Shown piece after piece: positions 1 through 9,510 of a DNA stretch of 64,000 nt (the first letter of the stretch is position 1; each line of letters opens with the position of its first letter). The translations under genes and the position numbers were made by a program. This stretch comes from Gp6-AA40 sp035293405 (GTDB lineage: Bacteria; Acidobacteriota; Vicinamibacteria; Vicinamibacterales; UBA2999): NCBI GenBank assembly GCA_035293405.1, contig DATDOE010000041.1, positions 1 to 64,000 on the forward strand. The letters run 5' to 3'. The notes beneath the pieces are model-generated. The model was not told the origin of the DNA. It worked only from the letters and a program-made list of their open reading frames with translations, and did no database searches.

Positions 1-56
1 TAGCCAGAGAAGACAAACATTTTTCTGGCTACCGGCTACTGGATACTGGCTACTTC
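1..56. repeat. Heptanucleotide repeat and short hairpin downstream of speA
   Basis: Bases 25-52 are four 7-bp units (ctggcta, ccggcta, ctggata, ctggcta), running into the speA stop codon. The first 8 bases (tagccaga) are the exact reverse complement of 24-31, so a small hairpin can form. It belongs to the 7-bp-period class seen at many other intergenic sites in the window. A terminator role is possible, but no clear T-tract is present. Confidence 0.6.
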
Positions 57-2036
57 TTAATCGGCGTTCGGATCTTCCAGGTAGGTGTAGCCCATCAACG
101 CCTCTTCGTAGAAGCGCAGCAGCCGCCCCGCCTGCGGGTCCTGCATGCGGCCGGCGTTGATCGCGGCTTCGACGTCGCGCCGCAGCTTGCCCATCAGCGC
201 TTCCGGATCGAATTCGACGTACTCGAGCACCTGGCGCACGCTGTCGCCCTTGATGATGTGCTCGACCCGCGCGCCCTCGGTGTGATCGACGCCGTTCTCG
301 CCGAGCGAGATGTGCACGGCGTGCGTGTCCCCGAACAGGTTGTGCAGGTCGCCGAGGATTTCCTGATAGGCGCCCACCAGGAACACTCCCAGATAGTACG
401 AGTCGCCGTTGACGCCGTGCAGCGGCAGCGTCTTCTTCACGTCGCGTCGATCGACGAAGCGATCGAGCTTGCCATCGGAGTCGCAGGTGATGTCGCCGAG
501 CACGGCGTGACTGGTCGGCTTCTCGTTGAGCCGATGGATCGGCATCACCGGGAACAGCTGCTTGATGGCCCAGCTGTCGGGAATCGACTGGAACAGTGAG
601 AAGTTGCAGAAGTACGTGTCCGACACCTGCTCGTCCAGGTTCTGCAGATCCTCCGGAACCTCGGCCATCGTCTGGACGATTTTCTGAAGCTTGGTGCAGA
701 TCGCCCAGAACAGATTTTCCGCCATGCTGCGCTGGACGAGCGGCAGGTAGCCGGTGTTGAACAGGCTCAGCGCCATGTCGAGCGCCTGCTGGGCGTCGTG
801 GAACGCCTCGAGCGCATTGCGCGCCGTGACGTTGTTATAGGTCTCGATCAGATCGATGAGGGGCTGTTCCCATTCCGTATTGGCAGTCGCCGGGACTTTT
901 TCCTCGCCGAAACCGGACACGCCCAGCACGTTGAAGACGAGGACGCTGTGATAGGCGACCACGGCACGCCCGCTCTCCGAGATGATCGTCGGGTGGGGAA
1001 CGCTGGCTTCATCGCAGACGCTCTGGATGTGGTAGACGACGTCGTTGGCGTACTCGTCGAGCGTGTAGTTCATGCTCGACTCGAAGTTGGTCTGGGAACC
1101 GTCATAGTCCACGCCCAGGCCGCCGCCGACATCGATGTACTGCAGCCCCGCCCCGAGCTTGGCCAGCTCCGTGTAGACCCGTGCCGCTTCGTTCAGCGCG
1201 CCCTTGACGATGCGGATGTTGGTGATCTGGCTGCCGAGATGGAAATGGAGCAGCTTGAGGCAGCCCTGCATGCCGCGCGCCTTCAACTCCTCCAGGCCGC
1301 GCATGATCTCGGTGACCGTCAGCCCGAACTTCGACCGGAAGCCGCCTGAAGACTGCCAGCGTCCGCTGCCGCGCGCGGCGAGCTTCACCCGCATCCCGAT
1401 CTGCGGCCGGACGCCGATTTTCTCGGCGGCTTCGATGATCAGGCCCAGTTCGGTGTATTTCTCGACAACCGGGATGATGTTTCGCCCGATCTGATGGCCG
1501 AGCATGGCCGTCTCGATGTACTCGGCGTCCTTGAAGCCGTTGCAGATGATCGGCGTGGTGTTGTCGGCGAGCGCGACCACGGCCAGCAGCTCGGGCTTGG
1601 ACCCTGCCTCGAGACCGAAGTGGTACGGCTTGCCGAAGTTGTGCACCTCTTCGACGACCTGCCGTTGCTGGTTCACCTTGATCGGATACACGCAGCTGTA
1701 GCCGCCCTGGTACTGGTGCTGGCTGATGGCGCTCTGAAAGGCGGTGTGAATGTCGCCAAGCCGGTGCTTCAGGATGTCGGTGAATCGAATCAGGACGGGG
1801 AGGCTGATGCCGCGGAGCTGGAGCCGGTCGACGAGCTCCTTCAGATCGATGGCCCGTGACGGGTCCTTCGTCGGATGGACCTGCACGTGTCCACCGTCGT
1901 TCACTGAGAAGTAGCCGTTTCCCCATCGCGCCACTTCGTACAGCTCGCTCGAGTCGTGCACGCTCCAGGCGCGTGTCGCCGATGTCGAGGTCGCGGGCGT
2001 GCTTGGAACGGGTCGCCCGTTCGTCACAGTGCTCAT
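57..2036 (-). CDS. speA: Biosynthetic arginine decarboxylase
   Basis: Converts L-arginine to agmatine and CO2, the first step of the agmatine route to putrescine; expected in the cytoplasm and PLP-dependent. The 659-aa length matches the SpeA family (about 630-660). The PLP lysine lies in YPIKVNQQ at K120. Other family motifs are CNGFKD, LHFHLGSQ, the glycine-rich DVGGGLGVDYDG and the C-terminal FQSIPDSWAIKQLFP. The ATG at 2034-2036 is followed by a polar N-terminus, then ELYEVARWGNGYF, the usual SpeA start region. No agmatinase or agmatine deiminase gene is adjacent, so the rest of the pathway must lie elsewhere. It is transcribed divergently from the thioesterase gene. Confidence 0.95.
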   Translation of the reverse strand: MSTVTNGRPVPSTPATSTSATRAWSVHDSSELYEVARWGNGYFSVNDGGHVQVHPTKDPSRAIDLKELVDRLQLRGISLPVLIRFTDILKHRLGDIHTAFQSAISQHQYQGGYSCVYPIKVNQQRQVVEEVHNFGKPYHFGLEAGSKPELLAVVALADNTTPIICNGFKDAEYIETAMLGHQIGRNIIPVVEKYTELGLIIEAAEKIGVRPQIGMRVKLAARGSGRWQSSGGFRSKFGLTVTEIMRGLEELKARGMQGCLKLLHFHLGSQITNIRIVKGALNEAARVYTELAKLGAGLQYIDVGGGLGVDYDGSQTNFESSMNYTLDEYANDVVYHIQSVCDEASVPHPTIISESGRAVVAYHSVLVFNVLGVSGFGEEKVPATANTEWEQPLIDLIETYNNVTARNALEAFHDAQQALDMALSLFNTGYLPLVQRSMAENLFWAICTKLQKIVQTMAEVPEDLQNLDEQVSDTYFCNFSLFQSIPDSWAIKQLFPVMPIHRLNEKPTSHAVLGDITCDSDGKLDRFVDRRDVKKTLPLHGVNGDSYYLGVFLVGAYQEILGDLHNLFGDTHAVHISLGENGVDHTEGARVEHIIKGDSVRQVLEYVEFDPEALMGKLRRDVEAAINAGRMQDPQAGRLLRFYEEALMGYTYLEDPNAD

Positions 2037-2187
2037 GACGCAATCATGATAAACGCTCTTCGGTCGAAGCAGTGTCGATTTTTAGTCCTCGGTCTCCCGT
2101 CGTCGTTCTTCTGTCACGCCTCCGAGCGGTCGAGCGCGGAACCGGAGACGTAGACCGGAGGGCGGAGACCGAAGAGAATGAAGACTG

Positions 2188-2601
2188 ATGCCCGACCGCA
2201 TTCCCGCGATCCGAGTGCTGCTGCTGCCCAAAGACACCAACGCGTTCGGGACCATCTTCGGCGGCGTGATCCTCTCCAACATCGATCTGGCGTCGGCCGT
2301 CGAAGCGCGCAAGCTGGGGGCGCATCGGTACGTGACGAAGGCGATGCGCGAAGTCGAGTTCCACGAACCCGTCTACGTAGGTGATCTCGTCGATTTCTAC
2401 ACGGAAACTGTGCGTATCGGCCGGACGTCAGTCACCGTGAGGGTCCTGGTTGAGGCCGAGCGGTGGGGGACACCCCCGGCCGTGGCCGGCACTACCGGCC
2501 ATGGCGAGCGAGTGAAGGTGACCGAGGCGGAAGTCGTGCTCGTCGCCGTTGACGCGCTCGGACGCCCGGTCCCGATTCGCCCGGAGACGCCGTCGGCATG
2601 A
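2188..2601 (+). CDS. Acyl-CoA thioesterase, hotdog fold (YciA-like)
   Basis: A 137-aa single-hotdog protein predicted to hydrolyse acyl-CoA to free acid and CoA. N-terminal residues LLPKDTNAFGTIFGGVILS match the conserved YciA/BFIT helix region, with NAFGTIFGG carrying the active-site area. VGDLVDFYTE and VTVRVLVEAE are typical central strands. Between that strand and the next (VTEAEVVLVAVD) there is an extra linker rich in Gly, Pro and Thr. It is encoded by two back-to-back palindromes at 2465-2505, so it looks like an in-frame insertion. The stop overlaps the thrC start by 4 bases (ATGA), so the two are translationally coupled. Confidence 0.85.
   Translation: MPDRIPAIRVLLLPKDTNAFGTIFGGVILSNIDLASAVEARKLGAHRYVTKAMREVEFHEPVYVGDLVDFYTETVRIGRTSVTVRVLVEAERWGTPPAVAGTTGHGERVKVTEAEVVLVAVDALGRPVPIRPETPSA
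2465..2505 (+). repeat. Double palindrome inside the thioesterase coding sequence
   Basis: GGGGG (2465-2469) and CCCCC (2473-2477) flank ACA. Directly after it, GCCGTGGCCGG (2479-2489) and CCGGCCATGGC (2495-2505) form an 11-bp stem with one mismatch around CACTA. Both hairpins are in frame and encode a low-complexity loop that other YciA-type proteins do not have. Confidence 0.6.
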
Positions 2602-3908
2602 AGTGGGTCAGCACACGCGGCGCGTCGCCGCCCATCTCGTTCGTCGACGCGCTGTTTGCGGGCGTCGCGCCCGACGGTGGTCTCTACATGCCGGAGCGGC
2701 TGGATCCACTGCCGCCGGGCACTCTGGACAGCCTCCGGGGCGCGGATATCGTCACGATCGGCTCGATCGTGGGCGCCCACCTGCTGCGGGATGAGATCAG
2801 CGCGTCCGGCATCGCCGCGCTTGTGCGCGACGCTCTGGATTTCCCAGTACCGCTCGTCCAGGTGACCGACCGCGTGTGGGCGTTGGAGCTGTTCCACGGC
2901 CCGACGCGCGCGTTCAAGGACGTCGGCGCGCGCGTGCAGGCGCGGCTGCTGCACCACTTCACCGACGGCACAGCGCTGACGATTCTGGTGGCGACCTCGG
3001 GCGACACCGGAAGCGCAGTGGCGCAGGCGTTTCATCGTGTGCCCGACGCCAGGGTGGTCGTGCTCTATCCAGCGGGGCAGGTCAGTGACGTGCAGGAAGC
3101 GCAGATGGCGTCGCTCGGCGACAACATCACGGCGCTCGCCATCGAGGGCACGTTCGATGACTGCCAGGCGCTCGTCAAGCAGGCCTTCGCCGACGATGAT
3201 CTGCGCCGCCACGTGTGGTTGACTCCCGCCAACTCGATCAACCTTGGGCGTCTGCTTCCGCAGGTGTTCTACTACTTCGTGCTCGCGAGCCTCGGGAGTG
3301 GGCCGCCTGAAGGCGGCCCCTACGAAGACGGCGGCCCAATCGTCGCCGTACCCAGCGGCAACTTCGGCAACCTCACGGCCGGGCTGATCGCCAAGCGAAT
3401 CGGTCTGCCCGTCCGCCGGTTTGTTGCTGCCACCAACGTGAATGACGCCGTCCCGGTCTATCTGCGCTCGGGCCGATATGAGCCGCGCCCCTCGGTTCGT
3501 ACCGTGGCCAACGCGATGGATGTGGGTGCGCCGAGCAACTTCGAACGCGTGCAGGCCCTATACGGTGGCGACTTCACGGCGCTGCGTCGCGACATCGCCG
3601 GCTTCGCGTACGACGATGCGAGGGTCGTCCAGGAAATCGGTGAAGTCCACCGGCGTCATGGCTACGTCCTCGACCCGCACAGCGCCATAGCCTGGCTGGC
3701 CCTGCAGGAGGCTCTCGCCGAGGCTCCGGGTGCTCAGGGCGTATTCCTCGCGACGGCCCATCCTGCAAAATTCCGGGAGATCGTCGAGCCGGCCATCGGA
3801 CAGGCGGTGCCGCTCCCGGCCGTTCTCGCGGATGCGCTGGCCCGTCCGCGCCACTCCATCTCAATGCCGGCTGACTACGCGGCGCTCAGCCGCTTTCTTC
3901 GCTCATGA
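2598..3908 (+). CDS. thrC: Threonine synthase
   Basis: Makes L-threonine from O-phospho-L-homoserine with PLP; cytoplasmic. The 436-aa chain starts MKWVSTRG, the usual ThrC N-terminus. The PLP lysine is K107 in HGPTRAFKDVGA, and the phosphate-binding loop is VPSGNFGNLTAGL. LVATSGDTGSA is a further family motif. Just before VPSGNFG there is a short insert, SGPPEGGPYEDGG, encoded by a REP-like palindrome at 3300-3319, which replaces the normal short turn. The gene overlaps both neighbours by ATGA (2598-2601 and 3905-3908), so thioesterase-thrC-pepF is one transcript. No other threonine genes are nearby. Confidence 0.95.
   Translation: MKWVSTRGASPPISFVDALFAGVAPDGGLYMPERLDPLPPGTLDSLRGADIVTIGSIVGAHLLRDEISASGIAALVRDALDFPVPLVQVTDRVWALELFHGPTRAFKDVGARVQARLLHHFTDGTALTILVATSGDTGSAVAQAFHRVPDARVVVLYPAGQVSDVQEAQMASLGDNITALAIEGTFDDCQALVKQAFADDDLRRHVWLTPANSINLGRLLPQVFYYFVLASLGSGPPEGGPYEDGGPIVAVPSGNFGNLTAGLIAKRIGLPVRRFVAATNVNDAVPVYLRSGRYEPRPSVRTVANAMDVGAPSNFERVQALYGGDFTALRRDIAGFAYDDARVVQEIGEVHRRHGYVLDPHSAIAWLALQEALAEAPGAQGVFLATAHPAKFREIVEPAIGQAVPLPAVLADALARPRHSISMPADYAALSRFLRS
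3300..3323 (+). repeat. REP-like palindrome with CTAC tail, in frame inside thrC
   Basis: GGGCCGCCT (3300-3308) and AGGCGGCCC (3311-3319) pair perfectly around GA, followed by CTAC (3320-3323). The same layout (9-10 bp arms, GA, GAGA or AA loop, CTAC tail) occurs between genes at 45935-45960, 46005-46030 and 47236-47261. Here it adds residues to threonine synthase. Confidence 0.7.
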
Positions 3909-5740
3909 CCACGACCTTCCGCCCCGAACCCGGCCAGCTGCCGACGCGAGAGTCCATCCCGGCCCAGTACCGATGGGATCTGACCGCGATCTGCGCGAGC
4001 TGGGACGACTGGTCGGCCAGCTATCGAGAGCTCGATGCGGCCATCGTCGCGTTCAAAGGGAGGCAGGGGACGCTCGCTGCCGGCCCGGAATCGCTGCTCG
4101 AGGCCTTTCGCGGGATGGATCGCATGGGCGCGCTCAGCTATCAGGTCTGGTACTACGCGTCGCTGCAGTACGACGAGGATCAACGCAACAACGAGATCAA
4201 CGCCCGGCGCCAGCAGGTGCAGATTCTGTTCGCGCGCCAGCAGCAGGCAGGCTCCTGGTTCAATCCCGAGTTGCTCGCGATTCCGCTGGACACGATTCGA
4301 ACCTGGCTCGACGCCAACGCCGACCTGGCCGTCTACCGCTTTGCTGTCGAGAGCCTGTTCCACGAGCAGGAGCACGTGCTCGATGAGCGAGGCGAGCGCC
4401 TCCTGTCGTATGCCGGCCGCTTTGGCAGCGTGCCGCACGACAGCTACGCGGCGCTCACGACCGCGGACATGAAGTTTCCGGCGATCACGCTGGTCACCGG
4501 CGATCAGGTCACGCTCACCTACGGCCAGTACCGGGCGCTGCTCGAGACCAACCGGCGGCAGGAAGACCGCGCCACGGCGTACCGCGCGTTCCATCAGTCG
4601 TACGCCGACAACCAGAACACCTACGCGTCGCTCTACAACGGCGTCCTGCAGAGGGACTGGTTCCACGCCCGCGCGCGAGGGTACGACTCCACGCTGCACG
4701 CCGCGCTGCACGGCAACAACATCCCGACGTCGGTCGTCGAGAACCTGATTCGAGTCAGCAAGGACGGCGTGGAGCCATTGCGCCGGTACCACCGCCTGCG
4801 CCGCAAGGTCCTGGGACTGGACACCTACCGCCTGTACGACATCTTCGTGCCGCTGGTGCAGCACGATGTTCGGTATCGGTACGACGAAGTGGGCGCGTGG
4901 ATCGTGGACGCCGTGGCGCCGCTCGGCCGCGAGTACCAGCAGCGTGTGCGCGGCGCGTTCGACGGCCGCTGGATTGACGTGTTCGAGAACACCGGCAAAC
5001 GCAGCGGCGCGTACTCGGCGCCCGTGTACGGTGCGCATCCATACATGCTGCTGAACTACAACGAGACGCTGGATGCGGTGTTCACCCTGGCGCACGAGAT
5101 GGGCCACTCGATGCACACGCTGCTGTCGCATCAGGCGCAGCCCTTCGTGTACGCGGGCTACACGATCTTCGTCGCCGAGGTGCCGTCGACGTTGAGCGAA
5201 GCCTTGTTCCTGGACCTGATGCTGGAGCGGGCGCAGAGCCGTGAGGAGCGGGCCATGCTCCTGCAGCATGCGATCGACAGCATCACGAGCACGTTCTACA
5301 CGCAGGTGATGTTCGCCGACTTCGAGCTGCAGGCGCATCGTCTGGTGGAGCAGGATCAGCCGGTGACCGCCGACGCCCTCAGCGCCATCTACGCGACGCT
5401 GCTCCGCGAGTACTACGGCGACGTGATCGATGAGGAGCCGATCTCACAGGTGACCTGGGCGCGCATCCCGCACTTCTTCAGCACGCCCTACTACGTGTAT
5501 CAATACGCCACCTGCTTCGCATCGACCGCCAGACTGATGCAGGACCTTCGGTCGACCGATGCCGTCACGCGCACCGATGGCGTGGAGCGGTATCTGTCGC
5601 TGCTCCGGGCTGGTGGCAGCGCCTATCCGATGGACCTTCTGGCCCGCGCCGGCGTTGACCTGAGCCAGCCCGACACCGTCCGCGCCGTCGCCGTCGAGCT
5701 CGACACCCTGGTTTCCAAGCTCGAAGCCGACCTCGCCTGA
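3905..5740 (+). CDS. pepF: Oligoendopeptidase F family zinc metallopeptidase (M3)
   Basis: Cleaves short peptides in the cytoplasm, probably in peptide recycling. The 611-aa length fits the PepF/M3B family. The zinc motif is HEMGHSMH starting at H397 (H397, E398, H401), with the third ligand expected in the helix EVPSTLSEALF about 25 residues on. SYDSTLHAALHGNNIP-like and NYNETLDAVFTLAHEMGHS regions are characteristic of the family. The start ATG overlaps the thrC stop by 4 bases. No signal peptide is visible. The 12-bp repeat block follows the stop directly. Confidence 0.93.
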   Translation: MTTTFRPEPGQLPTRESIPAQYRWDLTAICASWDDWSASYRELDAAIVAFKGRQGTLAAGPESLLEAFRGMDRMGALSYQVWYYASLQYDEDQRNNEINARRQQVQILFARQQQAGSWFNPELLAIPLDTIRTWLDANADLAVYRFAVESLFHEQEHVLDERGERLLSYAGRFGSVPHDSYAALTTADMKFPAITLVTGDQVTLTYGQYRALLETNRRQEDRATAYRAFHQSYADNQNTYASLYNGVLQRDWFHARARGYDSTLHAALHGNNIPTSVVENLIRVSKDGVEPLRRYHRLRRKVLGLDTYRLYDIFVPLVQHDVRYRYDEVGAWIVDAVAPLGREYQQRVRGAFDGRWIDVFENTGKRSGAYSAPVYGAHPYMLLNYNETLDAVFTLAHEMGHSMHTLLSHQAQPFVYAGYTIFVAEVPSTLSEALFLDLMLERAQSREERAMLLQHAIDSITSTFYTQVMFADFELQAHRLVEQDQPVTADALSAIYATLLREYYGDVIDEEPISQVTWARIPHFFSTPYYVYQYATCFASTARLMQDLRSTDAVTRTDGVERYLSLLRAGGSAYPMDLLARAGVDLSQPDTVRAVAVELDTLVSKLEADLA

Positions 5741-5743
5741 TGG

Positions 5744-5830
5744 GGGTCAGAGTCCAGCCCTGACCCCAGCTCTGACCCCAGCTCTGACCCCGACTCTGAC
5801 CCCAGCTCTGACCCCGGCTCTGACCCTGGT
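5744..5830. repeat. 12-bp tandem repeat (TGACCCCAGCTC) with inverted flank
   Basis: Five full and one partial 12-bp units run from 5761 to 5830, with single-base variants in units 3 and 5. The preceding ggggtcagag (5744-5753) is the reverse complement of ctctgacccc within the units, so it can pair with any of several units to form alternative hairpins after the pepF stop. There is no T-tract, so a terminator role is uncertain. Confidence 0.75.
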
Positions 5831-5858
5831 TGCCTTATCCATCAGGATGGTGTAGCCT
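5830..5858 (+). promoter_or_regulatory. Candidate promoter for the ArsR-methyltransferase gene
   Basis: TTGCCT (5830-5835) and TAGCCT (5853-5858) are separated by 17 bp, a sigma-70-like arrangement with moderate matches. A start site about 7 bases downstream would fall in the palindrome at 5862-5877 and leave a leader of roughly 15 nt, in keeping with the absence of a Shine-Dalgarno sequence before the ATG at 5880. Confidence 0.35.
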
Positions 5859-5861
5859 TAC

Positions 5862-5877
5862 ATCCGGATATACGGAT
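5862..5877. promoter_or_regulatory. Palindromic operator candidate for the ArsR-family regulator
   Basis: ATCCGGATATACGGAT is a near-perfect dyad (ATCCG, centre ATAT, CGGAT) ending 2 bases before the ArsR-methyltransferase start codon. ArsR/SmtB dimers bind AT-centred dyads of this size, usually over their own promoter. The position predicts autorepression that may extend to ahcY. The assignment is inferred. Confidence 0.5.
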
Positions 5878-5879
5878 AG

Positions 5880-6815
5880 ATGGTTGCCCCGATCCTGGAC
5901 CACATGACGGCGCTCTCGGACCCGACGCGCTGTCGGATGCTCATGCTGCTCGAAAAGCACGAGCTGACGGTGTCCGAGATCTGCGCGGTCCTCCAGTTGC
6001 CGCAGTCCACGGTCAGCCGCCATCTCAAGACGCTGGCCGACGATGACTGGGTGGCCTCACGACGGGATGGGACCAGCCGGTTCTACAGCATGCCGGTCGA
6101 TGATCTGGACTCCGGCGCCAAGCGCCTGTGGCCGCTCATTCGGGAGCAAGTGACGCCAACGGCCGGCACGGCTCAGGACGATCGCCGGCTCCGTGGCGTG
6201 CTGACAAGACGCCGCGCGAAATCCCAGGAGTTTTTCGCCACCGCGGCCGGCGTGTGGGATCGCCTTCGCGGCGAGCTGTTCGGCGACGAGTTTTTCCTGT
6301 GGGCCGTGCTGGGACTGATCGACCCGACCCTCGTCGTCGGCGACCTGGGCTGTGGCACCGGTCAGCTCACGGAAACAGTGGCGCCGTATGTCCGCCGCGT
6401 GATATCCGTGGACGGTTCCACCGACATGCTCGACGCGGCACGCCAGCGACTGGGCGGCGCCAAGAACGTCGATCTGAGGCAGGGCGAGCTTGAAGGCCTG
6501 CCCATCGACGCTGGCGAGCTGGACGTGGCGATGTTGTCACTCGTGCTGCACTACTCACCGGCGCCGCCTCGCGCGCTGGCCGAAGTCGGCCGCGTCGTCC
6601 GGAAGGGTGGACGCGTGCTTGTCGTGGACATGCTGCCGCACGACCGGCAGGAGTATCAGCAGCAGATGGGCCATGTGTGGCTGGGGTTCTCTGAGAAGCA
6701 GATCACGCGGTTCCTGGCCGGTGCTGGATTCGGCGAGGTGCGGGTGCGGATGTTGCCGGCCGATCCGGATGCCAAGGGGCCAGGGTTATTTGCAGCGATG
6801 GCGGTGAAGCAGTAG
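5880..6815 (+). CDS. ArsR-family regulator fused to a SAM-dependent methyltransferase
   Basis: A 311-aa two-domain protein. Residues about 1-90 form an ArsR winged helix: TALSDPTRCRMLMLL, then the recognition helix in LPQSTVSRHLKTLADDDWV and the wing SRRDGTSRFYS. No CxC-type metal site is visible in the helix. Residues about 140-310 are a class I methyltransferase with motif I VVGDLGCGTGQLTE, SVDGSTDMLDAA and a post-I acidic region. It lies 102 bp upstream of ahcY on the same strand. ArsR regulators beside ahcY (the SahR group) sense S-adenosylhomocysteine; here the attached methyltransferase domain could be the SAM/SAH sensor or an active enzyme. The start at 5880 lacks a ribosome site; M9 at 5904 is an alternative. 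Confidence 0.85.
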   Translation: MVAPILDHMTALSDPTRCRMLMLLEKHELTVSEICAVLQLPQSTVSRHLKTLADDDWVASRRDGTSRFYSMPVDDLDSGAKRLWPLIREQVTPTAGTAQDDRRLRGVLTRRRAKSQEFFATAAGVWDRLRGELFGDEFFLWAVLGLIDPTLVVGDLGCGTGQLTETVAPYVRRVISVDGSTDMLDAARQRLGGAKNVDLRQGELEGLPIDAGELDVAMLSLVLHYSPAPPRALAEVGRVVRKGGRVLVVDMLPHDRQEYQQQMGHVWLGFSEKQITRFLAGAGFGEVRVRMLPADPDAKGPGLFAAMAVKQ

Positions 6816-6840
6816 GGCCGCGGCAGGTCCAAAGAACTGG

Positions 6841-6894
6841 ACCCGCCCTACACGGCAGGTCGACGTAGGGCGGGTCTTGCTTTTTAGACCCGCC
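6841..6894 (+). promoter_or_regulatory. Two overlapping, mutually exclusive hairpins in the ahcY leader
   Basis: Hairpin 1 pairs ACCCGCCCTAC (6841-6851) with GTAGGGCGGGT (6865-6875). Hairpin 2 pairs GGCGGGTCT (6869-6877) with AGACCCGCC (6886-6894) around a loop containing TTTTT. They share 6869-6875, so only one can form. The block could be a terminator/anti-terminator switch, or simply two joined copies of the REP-like palindrome found elsewhere. I do not see the conserved core of a SAH riboswitch. Confidence 0.5.
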
Positions 6895-6917
6895 GCGACA
6901 TTCAAGAGGAGAAGGCA

Positions 6918-8417
<1,500 letters not shown>

Positions 8418-8420
8418 CTC

Positions 8421-8455
8421 GTAGCTGGTCGCCGGTAGCCGGTACTTGTAGCCTG
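8421..8455. repeat. Heptanucleotide repeat after ahcY
   Basis: Five successive 7-bp units (gtagctg, gtcgccg, gtagccg, gtacttg, tagcctg) fill the gap between the ahcY stop and the terminator. They are degenerate copies of a GTAGCCG-type unit. Confidence 0.55.
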
Positions 8456-8458
8456 TAG

Positions 8459-8523
8459 GGCCGGTCCTTCATGCCCGCCAAAGCTCGCGTAGCGAGCGAA
8501 GGCGGGTCGGGACCGGCCTTTTT
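8459..8523 (+). terminator. Large nested intrinsic terminator after ahcY
   Basis: Outer stem GGCCGGTCC (8459-8467) with GGACCGGCC (8510-8518), middle stem CCCGCC (8474-8479) with GGCGGG (8501-8506), inner stem GCTCGC (8483-8488) with GCGAGC (8492-8497), then five T. The GTAG before the outer arm matches the tail of the REP-like family, so this terminator may have been built from such an element. Confidence 0.85.
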
Positions 8524-8539
8524 CTGTACGATCGAGACG

Positions 8540-9265
8540 ATGCTCTCTCTTCTGGTCGCCCTGATGATGGCGCAGGATCCGGGCTGTGGCAGCGAGGCCG
8601 CCGACTTGATGAAGGCCGCCTCCGAGCGCGCGCGGGCGTTTGATATGGCCGGCGCTGCGGAACGATTGACGTTGGCCGCCGCTCGAGGTTGCGCGGAGGC
8701 TGAGCTCGCCTCCGTCTATCTTCGCGGCTACCTCGCGGCGCGCGAGGCGTATCGGTTTGGAGGATCGCCGGAGTCGCTCGAGCCGATGAGAGCGGCGATG
8801 GCCAGATTGAAAGTCGCCGCGCAGGGAACAGCGGCCCTCCCCGGCATTGCGGCCTTCGTGCTCCAGGCCGCGGCCGCGGCCTCGCAAAGCGAACGCGATG
8901 AGCTCGCGCTCGTGATCGAGCACGCGGTCTAGCTCGAGGCGGTGCGTCTGTCCGCTGGCTTGCCCGGCACGCCGATGATCACGGCGCACGAAGCCGCCGG
9001 CGATCTCTGGCTCCAGGTGCATCGATACGAGGACGCGCGGCGCGCCTACGTGCGCGCTGCGGAGCGCATCGGCGCCACTCCTCGGGTCACGCTGGGCCTG
9101 GCGCGAACGGCAGCACGACTCGGCGACATGGCCGCCGCATGCACGCAGTACCGGGCGCTGGTCACGTCGTGGAAGGAAGCAGCGGCTGAACCGCCAGAGA
9201 TCTCAGAAGCTCGCACGTTCCTTCTTCAGCCAGCCTGTCGAACGTCGGTGGCTTCGCCCCGATGA
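8540..9265 (+). pseudogene. TPR-like protein gene interrupted by an in-frame amber codon
   Basis: Two open frames in the same phase, 8540-8932 and 8942-9265, are separated only by TAG at 8930-8932 (codon 131 of 242). Read through, the product runs from MLSLLVALMMAQDPGC, a short signal-like N-terminus, through Ala-rich helical repeats to DLWLQVHRYEDARRAYVRAAER, a TPR-like helix pair. It looks like one periplasmic repeat protein. Composition does not change across the stop. The 3' end overlaps the next gene by ATGA, so coupling has been kept, which suggests the stop is recent, an error, or read through. A longer start at 8471 lies in the terminator and was not used. The family is not recognised. 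Confidence 0.6.
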
Positions 9266-9510
9266 TGGTCTATCGCTATCGGGCCGACGTGCTCGAGCAG
9301 TTGTGGCGCCACGGCGTCCAGCCGACGCCATCCACGAGGCCAGAACTGGTCCACGAGTTCGTCAGCGACCTCTATCGGTTCGAATTGCGCCGCATGCGCG
9401 ACCGCCTCGTGCGCAAGGAGATTCCGAAGGTGGGCTATTACGATCGCGTCGTTGAGCTGCGGCGCAAATACCCGCTCGTGTCGGTGAAGGCCGCTGAGTG
9501 GATCGAGTAA
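9262..9510 (+). CDS. Small conserved protein of unknown function
   Basis: 82 aa, basic and helix-rich, with no signal peptide or membrane segment. Segments such as LVHEFVSDLYRFELRRMRDR and the Tyr/Arg-rich VGYYDRVVELRRKYPLVS read as a compact soluble domain. It is coupled to the interrupted gene by a 4-base overlap (9262-9265). I do not recognise the family. Codon bias (GC-rich third positions) and the tight spacing argue that it is real. Confidence 0.65.
   Translation: MMVYRYRADVLEQLWRHGVQPTPSTRPELVHEFVSDLYRFELRRMRDRLVRKEIPKVGYYDRVVELRRKYPLVSVKAAEWIE

Noticed and set aside
6841..6894. SAH riboswitch ahead of ahcY
   Set aside because: The hairpins are there but the conserved riboswitch core sequence is not; REP-like arms explain them.
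8471..8539. Upstream start for the interrupted TPR-like gene
   Set aside because: The 23 extra codons lie in the ahcY terminator stem; the signal-like start is at 8540.
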